Counted from the first letter of the stretch, positions 19,290 to 27,850 are shown. The stretch: DNA of 64,000 nt from Flagellimonas lutimaris (GCF_003581615.1 NZ_QXFH01000063.1:1-64000); one strand, 5' to 3'. Numbers and translations are program-made. Notes: generated by a model from the sequence alone, not told the origin.

Positions 19290-20459
19290 CTACGTAGTAG
19301 GCTTTTTGTATTCCTTTTTATCTACAATAATCTTGGCCAAAATTTCCTTTAAAATTTCCGAGGTGCCACCTCCTATTGGGCCAAGTCTACTATCCCTGCT
19401 CATTCTTGCCATTGGATAATCTTCGATATAACCATATCCACCCAAAAACTGAAGACAATTGTAGATTACCTCATCGGCCATTTTGGTAGATTTAAGTTTG
19501 GAAATAGTCGCTTCTTTGACCACATAAGCCCCTTTGTCCATTTGCGCAACAGTAGCATAATTAAATTGCTTGCACAACAACATATCCGAATAAAGGTCAA
19601 CCAACCTATGTCGTAACGCTTGGAATTGATCAATGCTTTTGCCAAACGCCTCACGTTCGGACATGTATTGCAATGCATAGTCCAATGCAAACTCCGCTCT
19701 TGCATGGGCATTTATACCCATTACCAAACGTTCCAAAGAAAATGCTTCCATTATATAGGCAAAGCCTTCGTTCTCTACTCCCAATAAATTGGTCGCTGGG
19801 ACTTCAACATTATCAAAGGCCAGTTCTGCAGTATCGGAAGCACGCCAGCCCAATTTGTTTAATTTACTTGCAGACACACCCTTGGCCTTTGTATCCATTA
19901 CAAACATGCTGATTCCTTTATGGCCAGCATTTTTATCGGTTTTTGCTGCCAATATAATATAGTCCCCATAAACCCCATTGGTAATAAAAGTTTTGGAACC
20001 ATTTACAATATATACATCGCCCTTCTTTTCCGCTGTGGTCCGCATAGCGGCTACATCACTGCCACCAAATGGCTCCGACACTCCCAAGCAACCAATCTTA
20101 TCTCCAAGTACACTGGGTCCCAGATAGGCTCGCTTTTGGTCGTTGTTGGCCAACTTGTTTAAATACGTCATGGCCAAGTACTGATGGGCCCACATGGCTG
20201 CCGCAAAACCACCGGAATTGATCTTTTGCAATTCTTCGAGAAAAATCACCGTGTAAAAAAGATCCAAGCCCAAACCAGAATATTCCTCTGGGGTCATTAG
20301 CCCAAAATACCCCATCTCACCGAACTTCCTCCAAATAAATCTTTCTATATTTCCAGATTCTTCCCATTTCTCAATGTGGGGGACAACTTCTTTTTGTAAA
20401 AAATCCTTTAAACTCTCCCGGAACAAATTGTGCTCTTCCGTGAAGTACATATCGATCAT
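19290..20459 (-). CDS. Acyl-CoA dehydrogenase family protein
   Basis: This FAD-dependent dehydrogenase of 389 residues would introduce a double bond into an acyl-CoA, as in fatty-acid or branched-chain amino-acid breakdown. Family features are the N-terminal helical domain, LGVSEPFGGSDVAAMRTTAE (FAD/acyl-CoA binding) near 127-146, and the C-terminal QFLGGYGYIEDYPMARMSRD followed by GGTSEILKEI. The substrate cannot be told from sequence. The start may be the first Met or the fourth residue (MYFTEEHNLF). It follows the disrupted comEA-like gene by 10 bp. Confidence 0.92.
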   Translation of the reverse strand: MIDMYFTEEHNLFRESLKDFLQKEVVPHIEKWEESGNIERFIWRKFGEMGYFGLMTPEEYSGLGLDLFYTVIFLEELQKINSGGFAAAMWAHQYLAMTYLNKLANNDQKRAYLGPSVLGDKIGCLGVSEPFGGSDVAAMRTTAEKKGDVYIVNGSKTFITNGVYGDYIILAAKTDKNAGHKGISMFVMDTKAKGVSASKLNKLGWRASDTAELAFDNVEVPATNLLGVENEGFAYIMEAFSLERLVMGINAHARAEFALDYALQYMSEREAFGKSIDQFQALRHRLVDLYSDMLLCKQFNYATVAQMDKGAYVVKEATISKLKSTKMADEVIYNCLQFLGGYGYIEDYPMARMSRDSRLGPIGGGTSEILKEILAKIIVDKKEYKKPTT

Positions 20460-20469
20460 ACCACCTTTT

Positions 20470-21323
20470 TTATAGAGACAAATATAAGGCTATTCTATCT
20501 AGTTTTTCTGTAGGAAATTTATCGATATAACTCAATTCTTGAAATGATGCAAATGAACCATTTTCATCTCTGTATTCAATAATATTGGAAGCCAACGACC
20601 TGTTTATATAGATCAATTGGGATAGCTCCTCAATACCAACCTTATTAATATTGATTTTATTCAAGGTGGGAACTTCCATCACCTGAAATTTGAGCAATGC
20701 CTTTTCCGCTACTTCAGGTTTCAACCCATAAACATCATAGAGTTGGTCGTTCACCAAGAAACCGCCCAACCTATCCCTAAACTTGACGATTCTTTCGGAA
20801 AGTGTTTCTCCAATACCGTATACTTCCATCAAATCTTCGGCGGAGGCCGAGTTAAGGTCTTTTGCCATCTCTTCCTTTTTCACAAAGGATATTTTCTTTT
20901 TTGATGATTGATTTTTTCCAACCCAATCTGGAAATTTAAAATATGGCGAGACTTCATTGAGTAAAGAATCTGATATCTGGGTAACCGTTTGGAACTCCTC
21001 GACGGAATTCACAAACCTGCCCTGCACTCTAAAAGCAAACAATCTATCCAACTCAGAAATGGACAATCCCAAAATATACCCTTTATAATCTGTAATGTAA
21101 TTTGGATTGAAGGGATATATTTTTATTGATGCTTCAGACCGGTAAATTTTTAAACTATCAATCCTATGCTGCTCACGAGCATTGAGAGCAAAACTGGTCT
21201 CTGTTTGGGATGGATTGGCTTTTACATAGTAATACCACCTTGCAGCACAATCACTAACACCAAGAAAAAGAAAATCCCACTCCGTTCTTGTTTATTGAAC
21301 CTGAAGTGGGATTTTAATCTCAT
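20470..21323 (-). pseudogene. ComEA-like helix-hairpin-helix protein, split by a 1-nt frameshift
   Basis: The protein has helix-hairpin-helix DNA-binding repeats of the ComEA type (GIGETLSERIVKFRDRLGGF and INKVGIEELSQLIYINRSLA). The main frame is open from 21291 to 20470 but has no usable start before a TTG at 21072, leaving conserved YPFNPNYITDYKGY without a start. The missing N-terminus lies in the next frame: ATG at 21323 begins MRLKSHFRFNKQERSGIF followed by a membrane helix, then stops at 21222-21224. Joining them near GGTGGTATTAC (about 21230-21240) with one added base restores a continuous membrane-anchored protein. No slippery heptamer is seen, so a deletion or sequence error is likelier than programmed frameshifting. 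Confidence 0.8.
21263..21315 (-). terminator. Terminator of the symporter gene embedded in comEA-like codons
   Basis: On the minus strand AAAATCCCACT (21315-21305) pairs perfectly with AGTGGGATTTT (21281-21271), followed by TTTTCTTTTTCTT. It lies 23 bp past the symporter stop codon, but entirely within the first codons of the ComEA-like gene, whose ATG is at 21323. Confidence 0.7.
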
Positions 21324-21337
21324 CAAGATATTGACTT

Positions 21338-22960
21338 TTACAATTTATCCACCAAATCTTCTGCACCGTCTTCCAATGCATCCTCTTTTTTGTTGATGGC
21401 GTTCATGTATTTCTTTAATTCTTTTCTAACTACCGGAGTCAGCAGTATTACACCAATAATATTAGGTACAACCATGGCAAAAATCATGGCATCTGAGAAG
21501 TCGATCACAGAACCAAGACTTATGGAAGCTCCAACTACAACAAAGAACAAGAATAATATTTTGTAAGCAAGGTCACTTGTTTTGCTTTTCCCGAAAAGGT
21601 ACATCCACCCTTGCATTCCGTAGTAAGACCAAGAAATCATAGTAGAAAAAGCGAACAATATAACTGCGATGGTCAACACTATGGAGAAATGAGGAATTAC
21701 CGTATCAAAAGCTGTTGCGGTAATCTCTACTCCTTCCGTAATCTCTGTACCGTACTGCAAGAAACCTGCCTCGTAGTTGGTAATGATGATTACCAAAGCG
21801 GTCATGGTACAGATTACAACGGTATCCACAAAAGGCTCCAAAAGAGCAACAATACCTTCACTCGCAGGATACTTGGTACGTACCGCGGAGTGAGCAATAG
21901 CTGCCGAACCTACACCAGCTTCGTTAGAGAAGGCTCCCCTACGAATACCTTGGATCATTACACCGATAAGTCCACCTGCAATTCCCAGTCCGGAAAAGGC
22001 TCCTTCGAAAATTAATCCGAAAGCATCATCAATGGAAGAGAAATTTGCTCCTAAAATAATTAAGGCTGCCAAAACATAAACACCAGCCATGAAAGGGACA
22101 ATTTTTTCTGTTACGGAAGCAATCCTTTTGATTCCTCCAATAATTACGATGGCTACCAATACGGCCATGATAATACCGAAATACAATCCTGCATTGTCGT
22201 TTTCAAGGTTGAACAAATCCACAAACTGGGCAGCTGCCTGGTTGGCCTGGAACATGTTTCCTCCACCAAAAGAACCTCCAATAACAAAAATGGCGAACAA
22301 TACGGCAAGTACTTTTCCCAGTCCTTTGGCATTTTTCTCTTTAAGACCTTTGGTCAAATAGTACATAGGACCACCGTAAACGGTTCCATCCTCACCTACA
22401 TCCCTATATTTCACACCCAAGGTACATTCTGCAAACTTTGAGGCCATACCCAAAAGCCCTGCCAAAATCATCCAAAAAGTAGCTCCAGGACCACCAATGG
22501 ATAAAGCAACGGCCACACCTGCTATGTTACCCAATCCAACAGTTGCGGATAGGGCAGCCGTAAGTGCTTGAAAGTGAGAAACCTCTCCATGGGCAGATTC
22601 ATCCCTAATGGTATCTGGCAAATCATGTTCCTCTGCCGTATCGCCATATAAGTGGTCTACTCCATGCTTTTCAATATCTTCATACTTACCTTGAACCACC
22701 TTTATCGCAGTCCAAAAGCCAGTAAAGTTGATCAGCTTAAAATAAATGGTAAAGTACAATGCACCTCCTACCAAGACAATTAAAACCCAAGGAATCTGAA
22801 ATTCTTCGGAAAAAGGAATCTCGTAGAATATGGCATCGACGAACCAACTCGTGTATTTGGAGAATACAGCATCAATTTTATCCGATGTACTTTCTTCCTG
22901 CGCAAAAGAAAGAGCTGGCAACATTAAACTTAATAAGGAAAGAAGTCTATACTTCATCAT
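21338..22960 (-). CDS. Alanine/glycine:sodium symporter, AGCS family
   Basis: The 540-residue inner-membrane protein imports alanine or glycine with sodium. It begins with a signal-like segment (SLLSLMLPALSFAQEE), then about ten or eleven membrane helices. Family motifs are SATVGLGNIAGVAVALSIGG near 135 and IRRGAFSNEAGVGSAAIAHS near 335. The C-terminal tail is charged and cytoplasmic. The gene is flanked by unrelated genes and probably forms its own unit. The exact substrate (Ala, Gly, D-Ala) is inferred from the family. Confidence 0.92.
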   Translation of the reverse strand: MMKYRLLSLLSLMLPALSFAQEESTSDKIDAVFSKYTSWFVDAIFYEIPFSEEFQIPWVLIVLVGGALYFTIYFKLINFTGFWTAIKVVQGKYEDIEKHGVDHLYGDTAEEHDLPDTIRDESAHGEVSHFQALTAALSATVGLGNIAGVAVALSIGGPGATFWMILAGLLGMASKFAECTLGVKYRDVGEDGTVYGGPMYYLTKGLKEKNAKGLGKVLAVLFAIFVIGGSFGGGNMFQANQAAAQFVDLFNLENDNAGLYFGIIMAVLVAIVIIGGIKRIASVTEKIVPFMAGVYVLAALIILGANFSSIDDAFGLIFEGAFSGLGIAGGLIGVMIQGIRRGAFSNEAGVGSAAIAHSAVRTKYPASEGIVALLEPFVDTVVICTMTALVIIITNYEAGFLQYGTEITEGVEITATAFDTVIPHFSIVLTIAVILFAFSTMISWSYYGMQGWMYLFGKSKTSDLAYKILFLFFVVVGASISLGSVIDFSDAMIFAMVVPNIIGVILLTPVVRKELKKYMNAINKKEDALEDGAEDLVDKL

Positions 22961-23041
22961 AATGTTTTGGTTATGTTAGTTTTTTGTAAAGGCCCCAATA
23001 TCCTAAAAAATTTCTACGCAAAAAAATTAAAGGGTGTTAAA

Positions 23042-24049
23042 CTAGCCTATCTGAAACATTTGGTTGAGCTTCCTGATCTGCTCCGGCCTTCCTAAAACAA
23101 TAACCTTACTATTGGGTTGTAAAACCATATCCGCTTCTGGGTTAATGATATATTTCCCATCTGGGTCAATGTAACCTATTATGGTACAACCTGTTTTTCT
23201 TCTTAAGTCCAAATCTCGTAAGGAATTACAATCCATCTGATCGGTGAAATCCTCTATACTAACTTCTTCCAAGTTCGTGGTATGCTCGCCTTCTATGGAG
23301 AGTTGATCCAAGAAGGTAATCAAATCCGGCATCACCACTAAAGAAGCCATATGGTCACCACCAATTTTATCGGGCATTATGACCTTGTTCGCCCCAGCGA
23401 ATTCCAACTTTTTTACGGAAGTAATTTGCGAAGCTCTACTTATAATGAATAAGTTTTTGTTGAGTTGCCTTGCGGAAAGTACTATAAATAGGTTGGCGGC
23501 ATCATCAGGCACGGCAGTGATCAAATATTGGGCACGGTCAATTCCAGCTTGGCGCAATACCTCATCCTCATTGGCATCCCCTTCTATAAACAAAACATCC
23601 TCTTCATGCCGCTCAATGATTTCCTTATCCCTTTCTATCACCACAAAAGGTTTTTTATAGGCTATCAATTTTTCGGCGGCCTGCATACCATTTCTACCAA
23701 AACCGCAGACCACAACATGGTTTGACAGACTGTCTATTTGTTTTTTCACTTTTTTCTTTTTTAGCATGTCCAGTGAATTTCTTCCTAAAATATATTCCGA
23801 GACCACGGAAATGGCAAAACCAAATATAAAAACACTGGTGACGATTAAAAATACGGTAAAAATCTTTGCATTGGCATCCAAGGGCCTTACTTCCGAAAAG
23901 CCCACAGTGGTAACCGTAATAATGGTCATGTAAATAGCCTCTATCCATGTAAAATCGGACAGCATCTTGTAACCCACCACCCCTATCAATAATACCATTA
24001 TCATTAGGGTAAGTGCCACAAGTATTTTGGAGCGCATTAATTTAATCAT
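23042..24049 (-). CDS. Two-helix potassium channel with RCK (TrkA-N) domain
   Basis: The 335-residue protein has an N-terminal helix, a pore loop with the filter sequence TVTTVGFSE near 46-54, a second helix, then a cytoplasmic RCK domain beginning VVVCGFGRNGMQAAEKL and a TrkA-C-like end. It should form a ligand-gated K+ channel. The filter reads TVGFS instead of the usual TVGYG or TVGFG, so the last glycine is replaced by Ser. It is 3 bp from the upstream pspC gene, suggesting cotranscription. Confidence 0.88.
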   Translation of the reverse strand: MIKLMRSKILVALTLMIMVLLIGVVGYKMLSDFTWIEAIYMTIITVTTVGFSEVRPLDANAKIFTVFLIVTSVFIFGFAISVVSEYILGRNSLDMLKKKKVKKQIDSLSNHVVVCGFGRNGMQAAEKLIAYKKPFVVIERDKEIIERHEEDVLFIEGDANEDEVLRQAGIDRAQYLITAVPDDAANLFIVLSARQLNKNLFIISRASQITSVKKLEFAGANKVIMPDKIGGDHMASLVVMPDLITFLDQLSIEGEHTTNLEEVSIEDFTDQMDCNSLRDLDLRRKTGCTIIGYIDPDGKYIINPEADMVLQPNSKVIVLGRPEQIRKLNQMFQIG

Positions 24050-24051
24050 GA

Positions 24052-24279
24052 TCAGAGGTCAAATACCGAGGTTCTTTTTGTGTAAATCAAGTCTTTAATC
24101 CGAAGCCAGAATGCAATAAAAAGGTAAAGGGCAAATCCAAAGCCCAAGGTTACAAATGTCAAATAGATGAAACTGGTACGTACCACACGGGCTCTGATAC
24201 CAAGTCTTTCAGCTATCCGCCTACACACCTCGAAGCCTCTTTTTTGAAAGTAGTAAAGCGTATTATAAAATAAAGACAT
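24052..24279 (-). CDS. PspC domain membrane protein
   Basis: The 75-residue protein carries a PspC-like segment: RRIAERLGIRARVVRTSFIY, then a hydrophobic stretch (about 37-58) and a short tail. PspC proteins act in membrane-stress responses in enterobacteria; here only the domain is recognised. It lies 8 bp downstream of the broken DUF2851 gene and 2 bp upstream of the K+ channel gene, so the three form one probable transcript. Confidence 0.8.
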   Translation of the reverse strand: MSLFYNTLYYFQKRGFEVCRRIAERLGIRARVVRTSFIYLTFVTLGFGFALYLFIAFWLRIKDLIYTKRTSVFDL

Positions 24280-24287
24280 GGTTAAAA

Positions 24288-25572
24288 TTATGTATTTCTA
24301 TTCAATAATTGTGTACCAATGGCGCATTGCATGCATTTATTTTTAGAACAATAATTATTATAGAGCTCCAACTTTGCCTGACTTTCCAAGGCATTTTGTG
24401 TTTTTGATCTTATTTGCTTAAAGTTTTTGATGATGGAATTCTCTTCCCTTCCTTCCTATCTGGGAAACCAACTCAATCAACTCCTCGTTCCAATCCTTTC
24501 CTACATGCTTTGCATAGCAAAACCTGAGGGGAACCAAGGTATTGATGATGACTAGGTCGATAAATTTCTTGGATATTTTTTTTACCCGCTTATTGGAGAT
24601 CTTACCAAAGGTATAGTGATCCTCCCAATACGATCCTGCGCAAACTTCAAAAACTTGGTAAATATCCCCAAGTTTGTTCAAATCCATCAATTTGGAAAAA
24701 ATATTGTGATTACCTAAGTACAGACTAACTAATTGCGAAATCCTGATAGTGGGGAAATTTGGAGGCCTTAATCCGAAAAAATCCGGTTTTGACGGACTCT
24801 CGGTCAACTCAAACTTTTGGGTCAGGTATTTATACTCTTTTTTGAGTTGTAAATAATAGGTATCCGTTCAATCGGAAACATTCAAAAGTCCAAAATGGCC
24901 AAAAAGCAAAGCTTCCAATTGAAATGGTTCGTTACTAGTTTTGCGAGCAATCGAAAAATCCAATTGCTTGGCCCGTTCCAAAAAGTATGGTCCATTGACC
25001 TTAGAACCAAAATTCTTGGCCAACAATTTAAAAAGGACTGCTTCCCAATCATTTTTGGATGTTTCCAATAAATCCATGATTAATTTGGATTTATGTTCCA
25101 ACCGCTCAATGTATAATCGATGCAACCAGTTTTCAACCAAAAATAAATCCAATTCCTTTAAATCCTTTTCACAGTTAATGAAAGAAGAACAGGAGTTTTC
25201 CAACAGATTTCGATAACGGTTCAAAAGTTCTTCGGAAACATAGTGCTTCACCTCCAAAGTTGGAATTTGTGAACTGTCTTTTCTAAAAACAGCAATGTCA
25301 TCCTCCCAAACTACATGAAGAATGACATTGTCGTAATTTTCATCTGTTTCGTGATGATGCGCATACCAATCCGAAGATCTTAGGTGCATTTCCACATTAC
25401 CGGCCCACAGCTGACCATCGATTTCAACTTTTGCGTTAAAAAAATCGGGGCCCGCGACCCTGTTTTGGATTCCGGTCGCCTTGACCAAAACGGTTTTGTT
25501 GTTGCTAGTACATAGTTGTTTGGTTGGAAGCTTGTTGTGCTTCCAAATAAAATAAAGTAGGTCTTCTCGCAT
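24288..25572 (-). pseudogene. DUF2851 family protein, disrupted by in-frame TGA and a +1 frameshift
   Basis: Three pieces together make one full DUF2851 protein of about 425 residues. Piece one runs from ATG 25572 (MREDLLYFIWKHNKLPTKQL) to TGA at 24868-24870. Piece two continues in the same frame with TDTYYLQLKKEYKYLTQKFE and the core GLRPPNFPTIRISQLVSLYL, then ends at 24418. Piece three, in another frame, reads ENSIIKNFKQIRSKTQNALE and the typical Cys-rich end YNNYCSKNKCMQCAIG, with stop at 24288. The shift lies in the purine run around 24455, where GGG may have been GG. The family is conserved in Bacteroidota but of unknown function. True decay and sequence error cannot be told apart here. 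Confidence 0.85.
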
Positions 25573-25593
25573 TGATTTGGGATAAATGGAGGT

Positions 25594-25905
25594 CTACTCT
25601 GTCCGCTCGCCTTCCCAATTCATAAAGCCGCCCTCCAAGTTATATGCATTTTCTATTCCTATACTGTTCATAATGGCACAAGCTTGGCCGCTGCGGGCTC
25701 CAGACCTACAATAGACATAGTAATTCTTAGACTTGTCCAATTTTCCAAGTTCCTCCAGAAAGCCTTGTCCCAAATAAATATCAATATTCACTGCACCAGG
25801 AATATATCCTTCCTCAAATTCTTGGGGGGTACGAACATCCAACATTAAGGCATTGTCGTCATTTTTCATTTGTTCTTCCCATTCTTCTTGTGATAAATCT
25901 GCCAT
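25594..25905 (-). CDS. Rhodanese-like domain protein
   Basis: The 103-residue single-domain rhodanese could transfer sulfane sulfur. The active-site loop YCRSGARSGQA holds the catalytic Cys, preceded by LMLDVRTPQEFEEGYIPGAV. The start is set at ATG 25905 (MADLSQEEWEEQM) because the longer frame adds an atypical segment overlapping the upstream terminator. It lies 21 bp before the DUF2851 gene. Confidence 0.92.
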   Translation of the reverse strand: MADLSQEEWEEQMKNDDNALMLDVRTPQEFEEGYIPGAVNIDIYLGQGFLEELGKLDKSKNYYVYCRSGARSGQACAIMNSIGIENAYNLEGGFMNWEGERTE

Positions 25906-25925
25906 TTTTCTCAATTTAAGTTCTG

Positions 25926-25959
25926 CAAAAATAAAAATCCGGAGCATTACTCCAGATTT
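25926..25959 (-). terminator. Intrinsic terminator after the tlpA-like/small peptide pair
   Basis: On the minus strand AAATCTGGAG, loop TAATG and CTCCGGATTT form a 10-bp stem with one G-U pair (25959-25935), followed by TTATTTTTG. It separates this pair from the rhodanese gene. Confidence 0.85.
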
Positions 25960-25984
25960 CTACTTGTTTTATTTTTGTTGCGTG

Positions 25985-26068
25985 CTATTTTATACAACAC
26001 CTAATGGTAAAAGCTGCTACAAAAATCAACAGCAAAGCTGACCATCCTAAAATCTTTGTTTTTTTCAT
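25985..26068 (-). CDS. 27-residue single-helix membrane peptide
   Basis: ATG at 26068-26066 opens a 27-codon frame (MKKTKILGWSALLLIFVAAF, then TIRCCIK) ending at TAG 25987-25985. It has two or three N-terminal Lys, one hydrophobic helix and a Cys-Cys pair near the end. It begins 6 bp after the TlpA-like gene and ends before an intrinsic terminator, consistent with translation as part of that operon. Role unknown. There is no Shine-Dalgarno, which is normal here. Confidence 0.55.
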   Translation of the reverse strand: MKKTKILGWSALLLIFVAAFTIRCCIK

Positions 26069-26074
26069 AGTTGA

Positions 26075-26629
26075 TTATTCTATGAATTTATTCAACTCTT
26101 CGTTCAGTTCTTCGTACGTGAAACCACGCTCATAAAAAGTTCGTTTGTCCTTATTATATATTAAGGTAGCAGGAATTGCCCCGCCCCACGCTTCAGAAAC
26201 TTTTGGAATCCAATCATTCTGCTTTGGATCGTCCAATATCACAACCTTAGCTTGTATGTCTTTCTTTTCCACATAGGGTTCCAATTGGGTCTTCCACATA
26301 TTGGGCATATCCAAGCTTACGAATATCACCTCAACATCGTTGTCCTTTTGTTCAGCATAAACTCTCTCAAAATAGGGCATTTCTTGAATACAAGGTTTAC
26401 ACCAGGTCGCCCAAAAGTTAATGATGTAGGTCTTGTCGTCTTCCTTGTTCAACAAAGGCTCTAGACCTTCAAAATCATAAATGGGAAACTTAACTTCTGC
26501 AGTTGAATTGTCTTCCTGCGCAATCACTTCTTTATCAGCGGTTTGTGCAACCTCTTTGTTTTCCCTCTTCTTTTCGGCGCAACTCAAGAAAATGGCGACT
26601 ACTAGTCCAAAAATTAATAACCTATTCAT
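26075..26629 (-). CDS. TlpA-like thioredoxin-fold lipoprotein
   Basis: The start is placed at ATG 26629 because the longer frame begins inside the probable promoter. The 184-residue product then has a lipoprotein signal (MNRLLIFGLVVAIFLSCAEK) with Cys in the lipobox. A thioredoxin fold follows, with the redox motif WATWCKPC near 90 and the family cis-Pro in GGAIPATLIYNKD. It is probably an envelope thiol-disulfide reductase. It is followed by a tiny membrane peptide, then a terminator. Confidence 0.9.
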   Translation of the reverse strand: MNRLLIFGLVVAIFLSCAEKKRENKEVAQTADKEVIAQEDNSTAEVKFPIYDFEGLEPLLNKEDDKTYIINFWATWCKPCIQEMPYFERVYAEQKDNDVEVIFVSLDMPNMWKTQLEPYVEKKDIQAKVVILDDPKQNDWIPKVSEAWGGAIPATLIYNKDKRTFYERGFTYEELNEELNKFIE

Positions 26630-26661
26630 TATCCGATTTTTACATCTCCTAAAATACGCAC

Positions 26662-26692
26662 CGAACATACCACATTCCAGTCTTTAACAAAA
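26662..26692 (-). promoter_or_regulatory. Probable promoter of TlpA-like gene
   Basis: On the minus strand TTTTG (26692-26688), an 18-bp spacer and TATGTTCG (26669-26662) match the Bacteroidota promoter with one mismatch. This supports the downstream ATG at 26629 as the true start. Confidence 0.5.
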
Positions 26693-26708
26693 ATTTATCA
26701 ATCAAATA

Positions 26709-26752
26709 TTTGGTGCAACATGCAAAATCTACATACATTTGTATATACAAAT
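26709..26752 (+). promoter_or_regulatory. marR-nitroreductase-yceI promoter with palindromic operator
   Basis: TTTG (26709-26712), a 21-bp spacer and TACATTTG (26734-26741) form the promoter. A perfect 16-bp palindrome, ATTTGTATATACAAAT (26737-26752), overlaps the -7 box and the start site, an ideal position for repression by the MarR protein encoded 12 nt downstream. Confidence 0.75.
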
Positions 26753-26763
26753 ATTGTTTATAC

Positions 26764-27210
26764 ATGAATGTTGAAGAAATAATAAAAACCTCAAAAAAAA
26801 TTCCTTTGGAACCCAGGACCCTAATTCACATGGAATTGGTACATAATAAAATCAATGAAATTATGTACGGGGCTCTGAAACCATTTGAGGTCTCTTTACA
26901 ACAATTCAATGTATTGCGAATTTTAAGAGGGCAGCAAGGTAAACCCGCCAACCTTTCAACTCTTAATGATCGTATGGTGACCAAAATGAGCAACACAACA
27001 CGATTAGTGGATAAACTTTTGTCCAAAGGTTTCGTGAACAGAACCGTTTGTCCATCTAATAGAAGAAAAGTAGAGATAGTAATCACTGATTCAGGTCTCA
27101 AGGCTTTGAGACAAATGGATGAATCATTGGAAGACGCTCACAAGGTCATCTATCAAAATTTTAAAAAAGAAGATTTAGAACAATTAAACTATTTACTGGA
27201 TAAATTTTAA
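26764..27210 (+). CDS. MarR family transcriptional regulator
   Basis: The 148-residue winged-helix repressor has the MarR core LRILRGQQGKPANLSTLNDR, then MSNTTRLVDKLLSKGFVNRT and the wing region PSNRRKVEIVITDSGLKAL. The start is ATG 26764 (MNVEEIIKTSKKIPLEP); the longer frame would begin within the promoter. A perfect palindrome overlapping the promoter suggests autorepression. The gene lies 7 bp before a nitroreductase and 47 bp after that a yceI gene, so the three probably respond together to a redox or electrophile signal. The ligand is unknown. Confidence 0.93.
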   Translation: MNVEEIIKTSKKIPLEPRTLIHMELVHNKINEIMYGALKPFEVSLQQFNVLRILRGQQGKPANLSTLNDRMVTKMSNTTRLVDKLLSKGFVNRTVCPSNRRKVEIVITDSGLKALRQMDESLEDAHKVIYQNFKKEDLEQLNYLLDKF

Positions 27211-27217
27211 ATATAGC

Positions 27218-27850
27218 ATGAGTACAGTTATTGAAAATAGAACATGGCGCTACGCCACCAAAAAATTTGATGCCAACAAAAGGGTGTCAGAGGAAGATTT
27301 ACAAACACTTTTGGAAGCTACACGCCTGAGTGCTTCTTCTTACGGACTACAACCCTATCACGTAATTGTGGTTTCTGACCAAAAAGTTAAAGAGCAGTTG
27401 AAACCTGCTTCTTGGGGTCAGTCTCAAATTACCGATGCGTCACACATTATCGTATTTGCTAACGCTACGGATTTTGGTGAAGAATTGGTAGATGATTTCC
27501 TGGAAAATGTAAGCAACACCAGAAACATTCCTATGGAAGGCCTTAAAGGGTACTCCGACTTTATGAAGTCGAAACTTATGGATCTCCCCGCAGATACCAA
27601 AGGTACCTGGACAGCAAAACAGGCTTATATCGCTTTCGGAAATTTAATGCAAGCGGCAGCTGAATTAAAAATTGACACCTGCCCTATGGAAGGTTTCGAA
27701 TCTGACAAATACAATGAAATTCTAGGTCTTAACGGCAAAAACCTAAATGCGGCAGTTGTTTTGGCTGTCGGGTACCGCTCCGAAGAGGACGAAACCCAGC
27801 ATTTGGCCAAAGTAAGAAAATCAAAAGAAGAATTATTTACTCATATATAA
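27218..27850 (+). CDS. NAD(P)H-dependent nitroreductase family flavoprotein
   Basis: The 210-residue FMN enzyme of the NfsB/nitroreductase fold would reduce nitro compounds or quinones. It shows the N-terminal RYATKKFDANKRVSEEDLQT, the FMN-binding RLSASSYGLQPYHVIVVSD and the C-terminal CPMEGFESDKYNEILGLNG, followed by AVVLAVGYRSEED. It lies in the MarR-controlled operon, in line with a detoxification role. Confidence 0.92.
   Translation: MSTVIENRTWRYATKKFDANKRVSEEDLQTLLEATRLSASSYGLQPYHVIVVSDQKVKEQLKPASWGQSQITDASHIIVFANATDFGEELVDDFLENVSNTRNIPMEGLKGYSDFMKSKLMDLPADTKGTWTAKQAYIAFGNLMQAAAELKIDTCPMEGFESDKYNEILGLNGKNLNAAVVLAVGYRSEEDETQHLAKVRKSKEELFTHI

Noticed and set aside
21225..21245. Programmed -1 frameshifting in the ComEA-like gene
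   Set aside because: No X_XXY_YYZ heptamer lies in the zero frame at the junction and the family is not known to use recoding.
24868..24870. Selenocysteine or programmed readthrough at the DUF2851 TGA
   Set aside because: No selenocysteine machinery or SECIS-like structure is visible, and a second lesion (frameshift) in the same gene makes decay or sequence error simpler.
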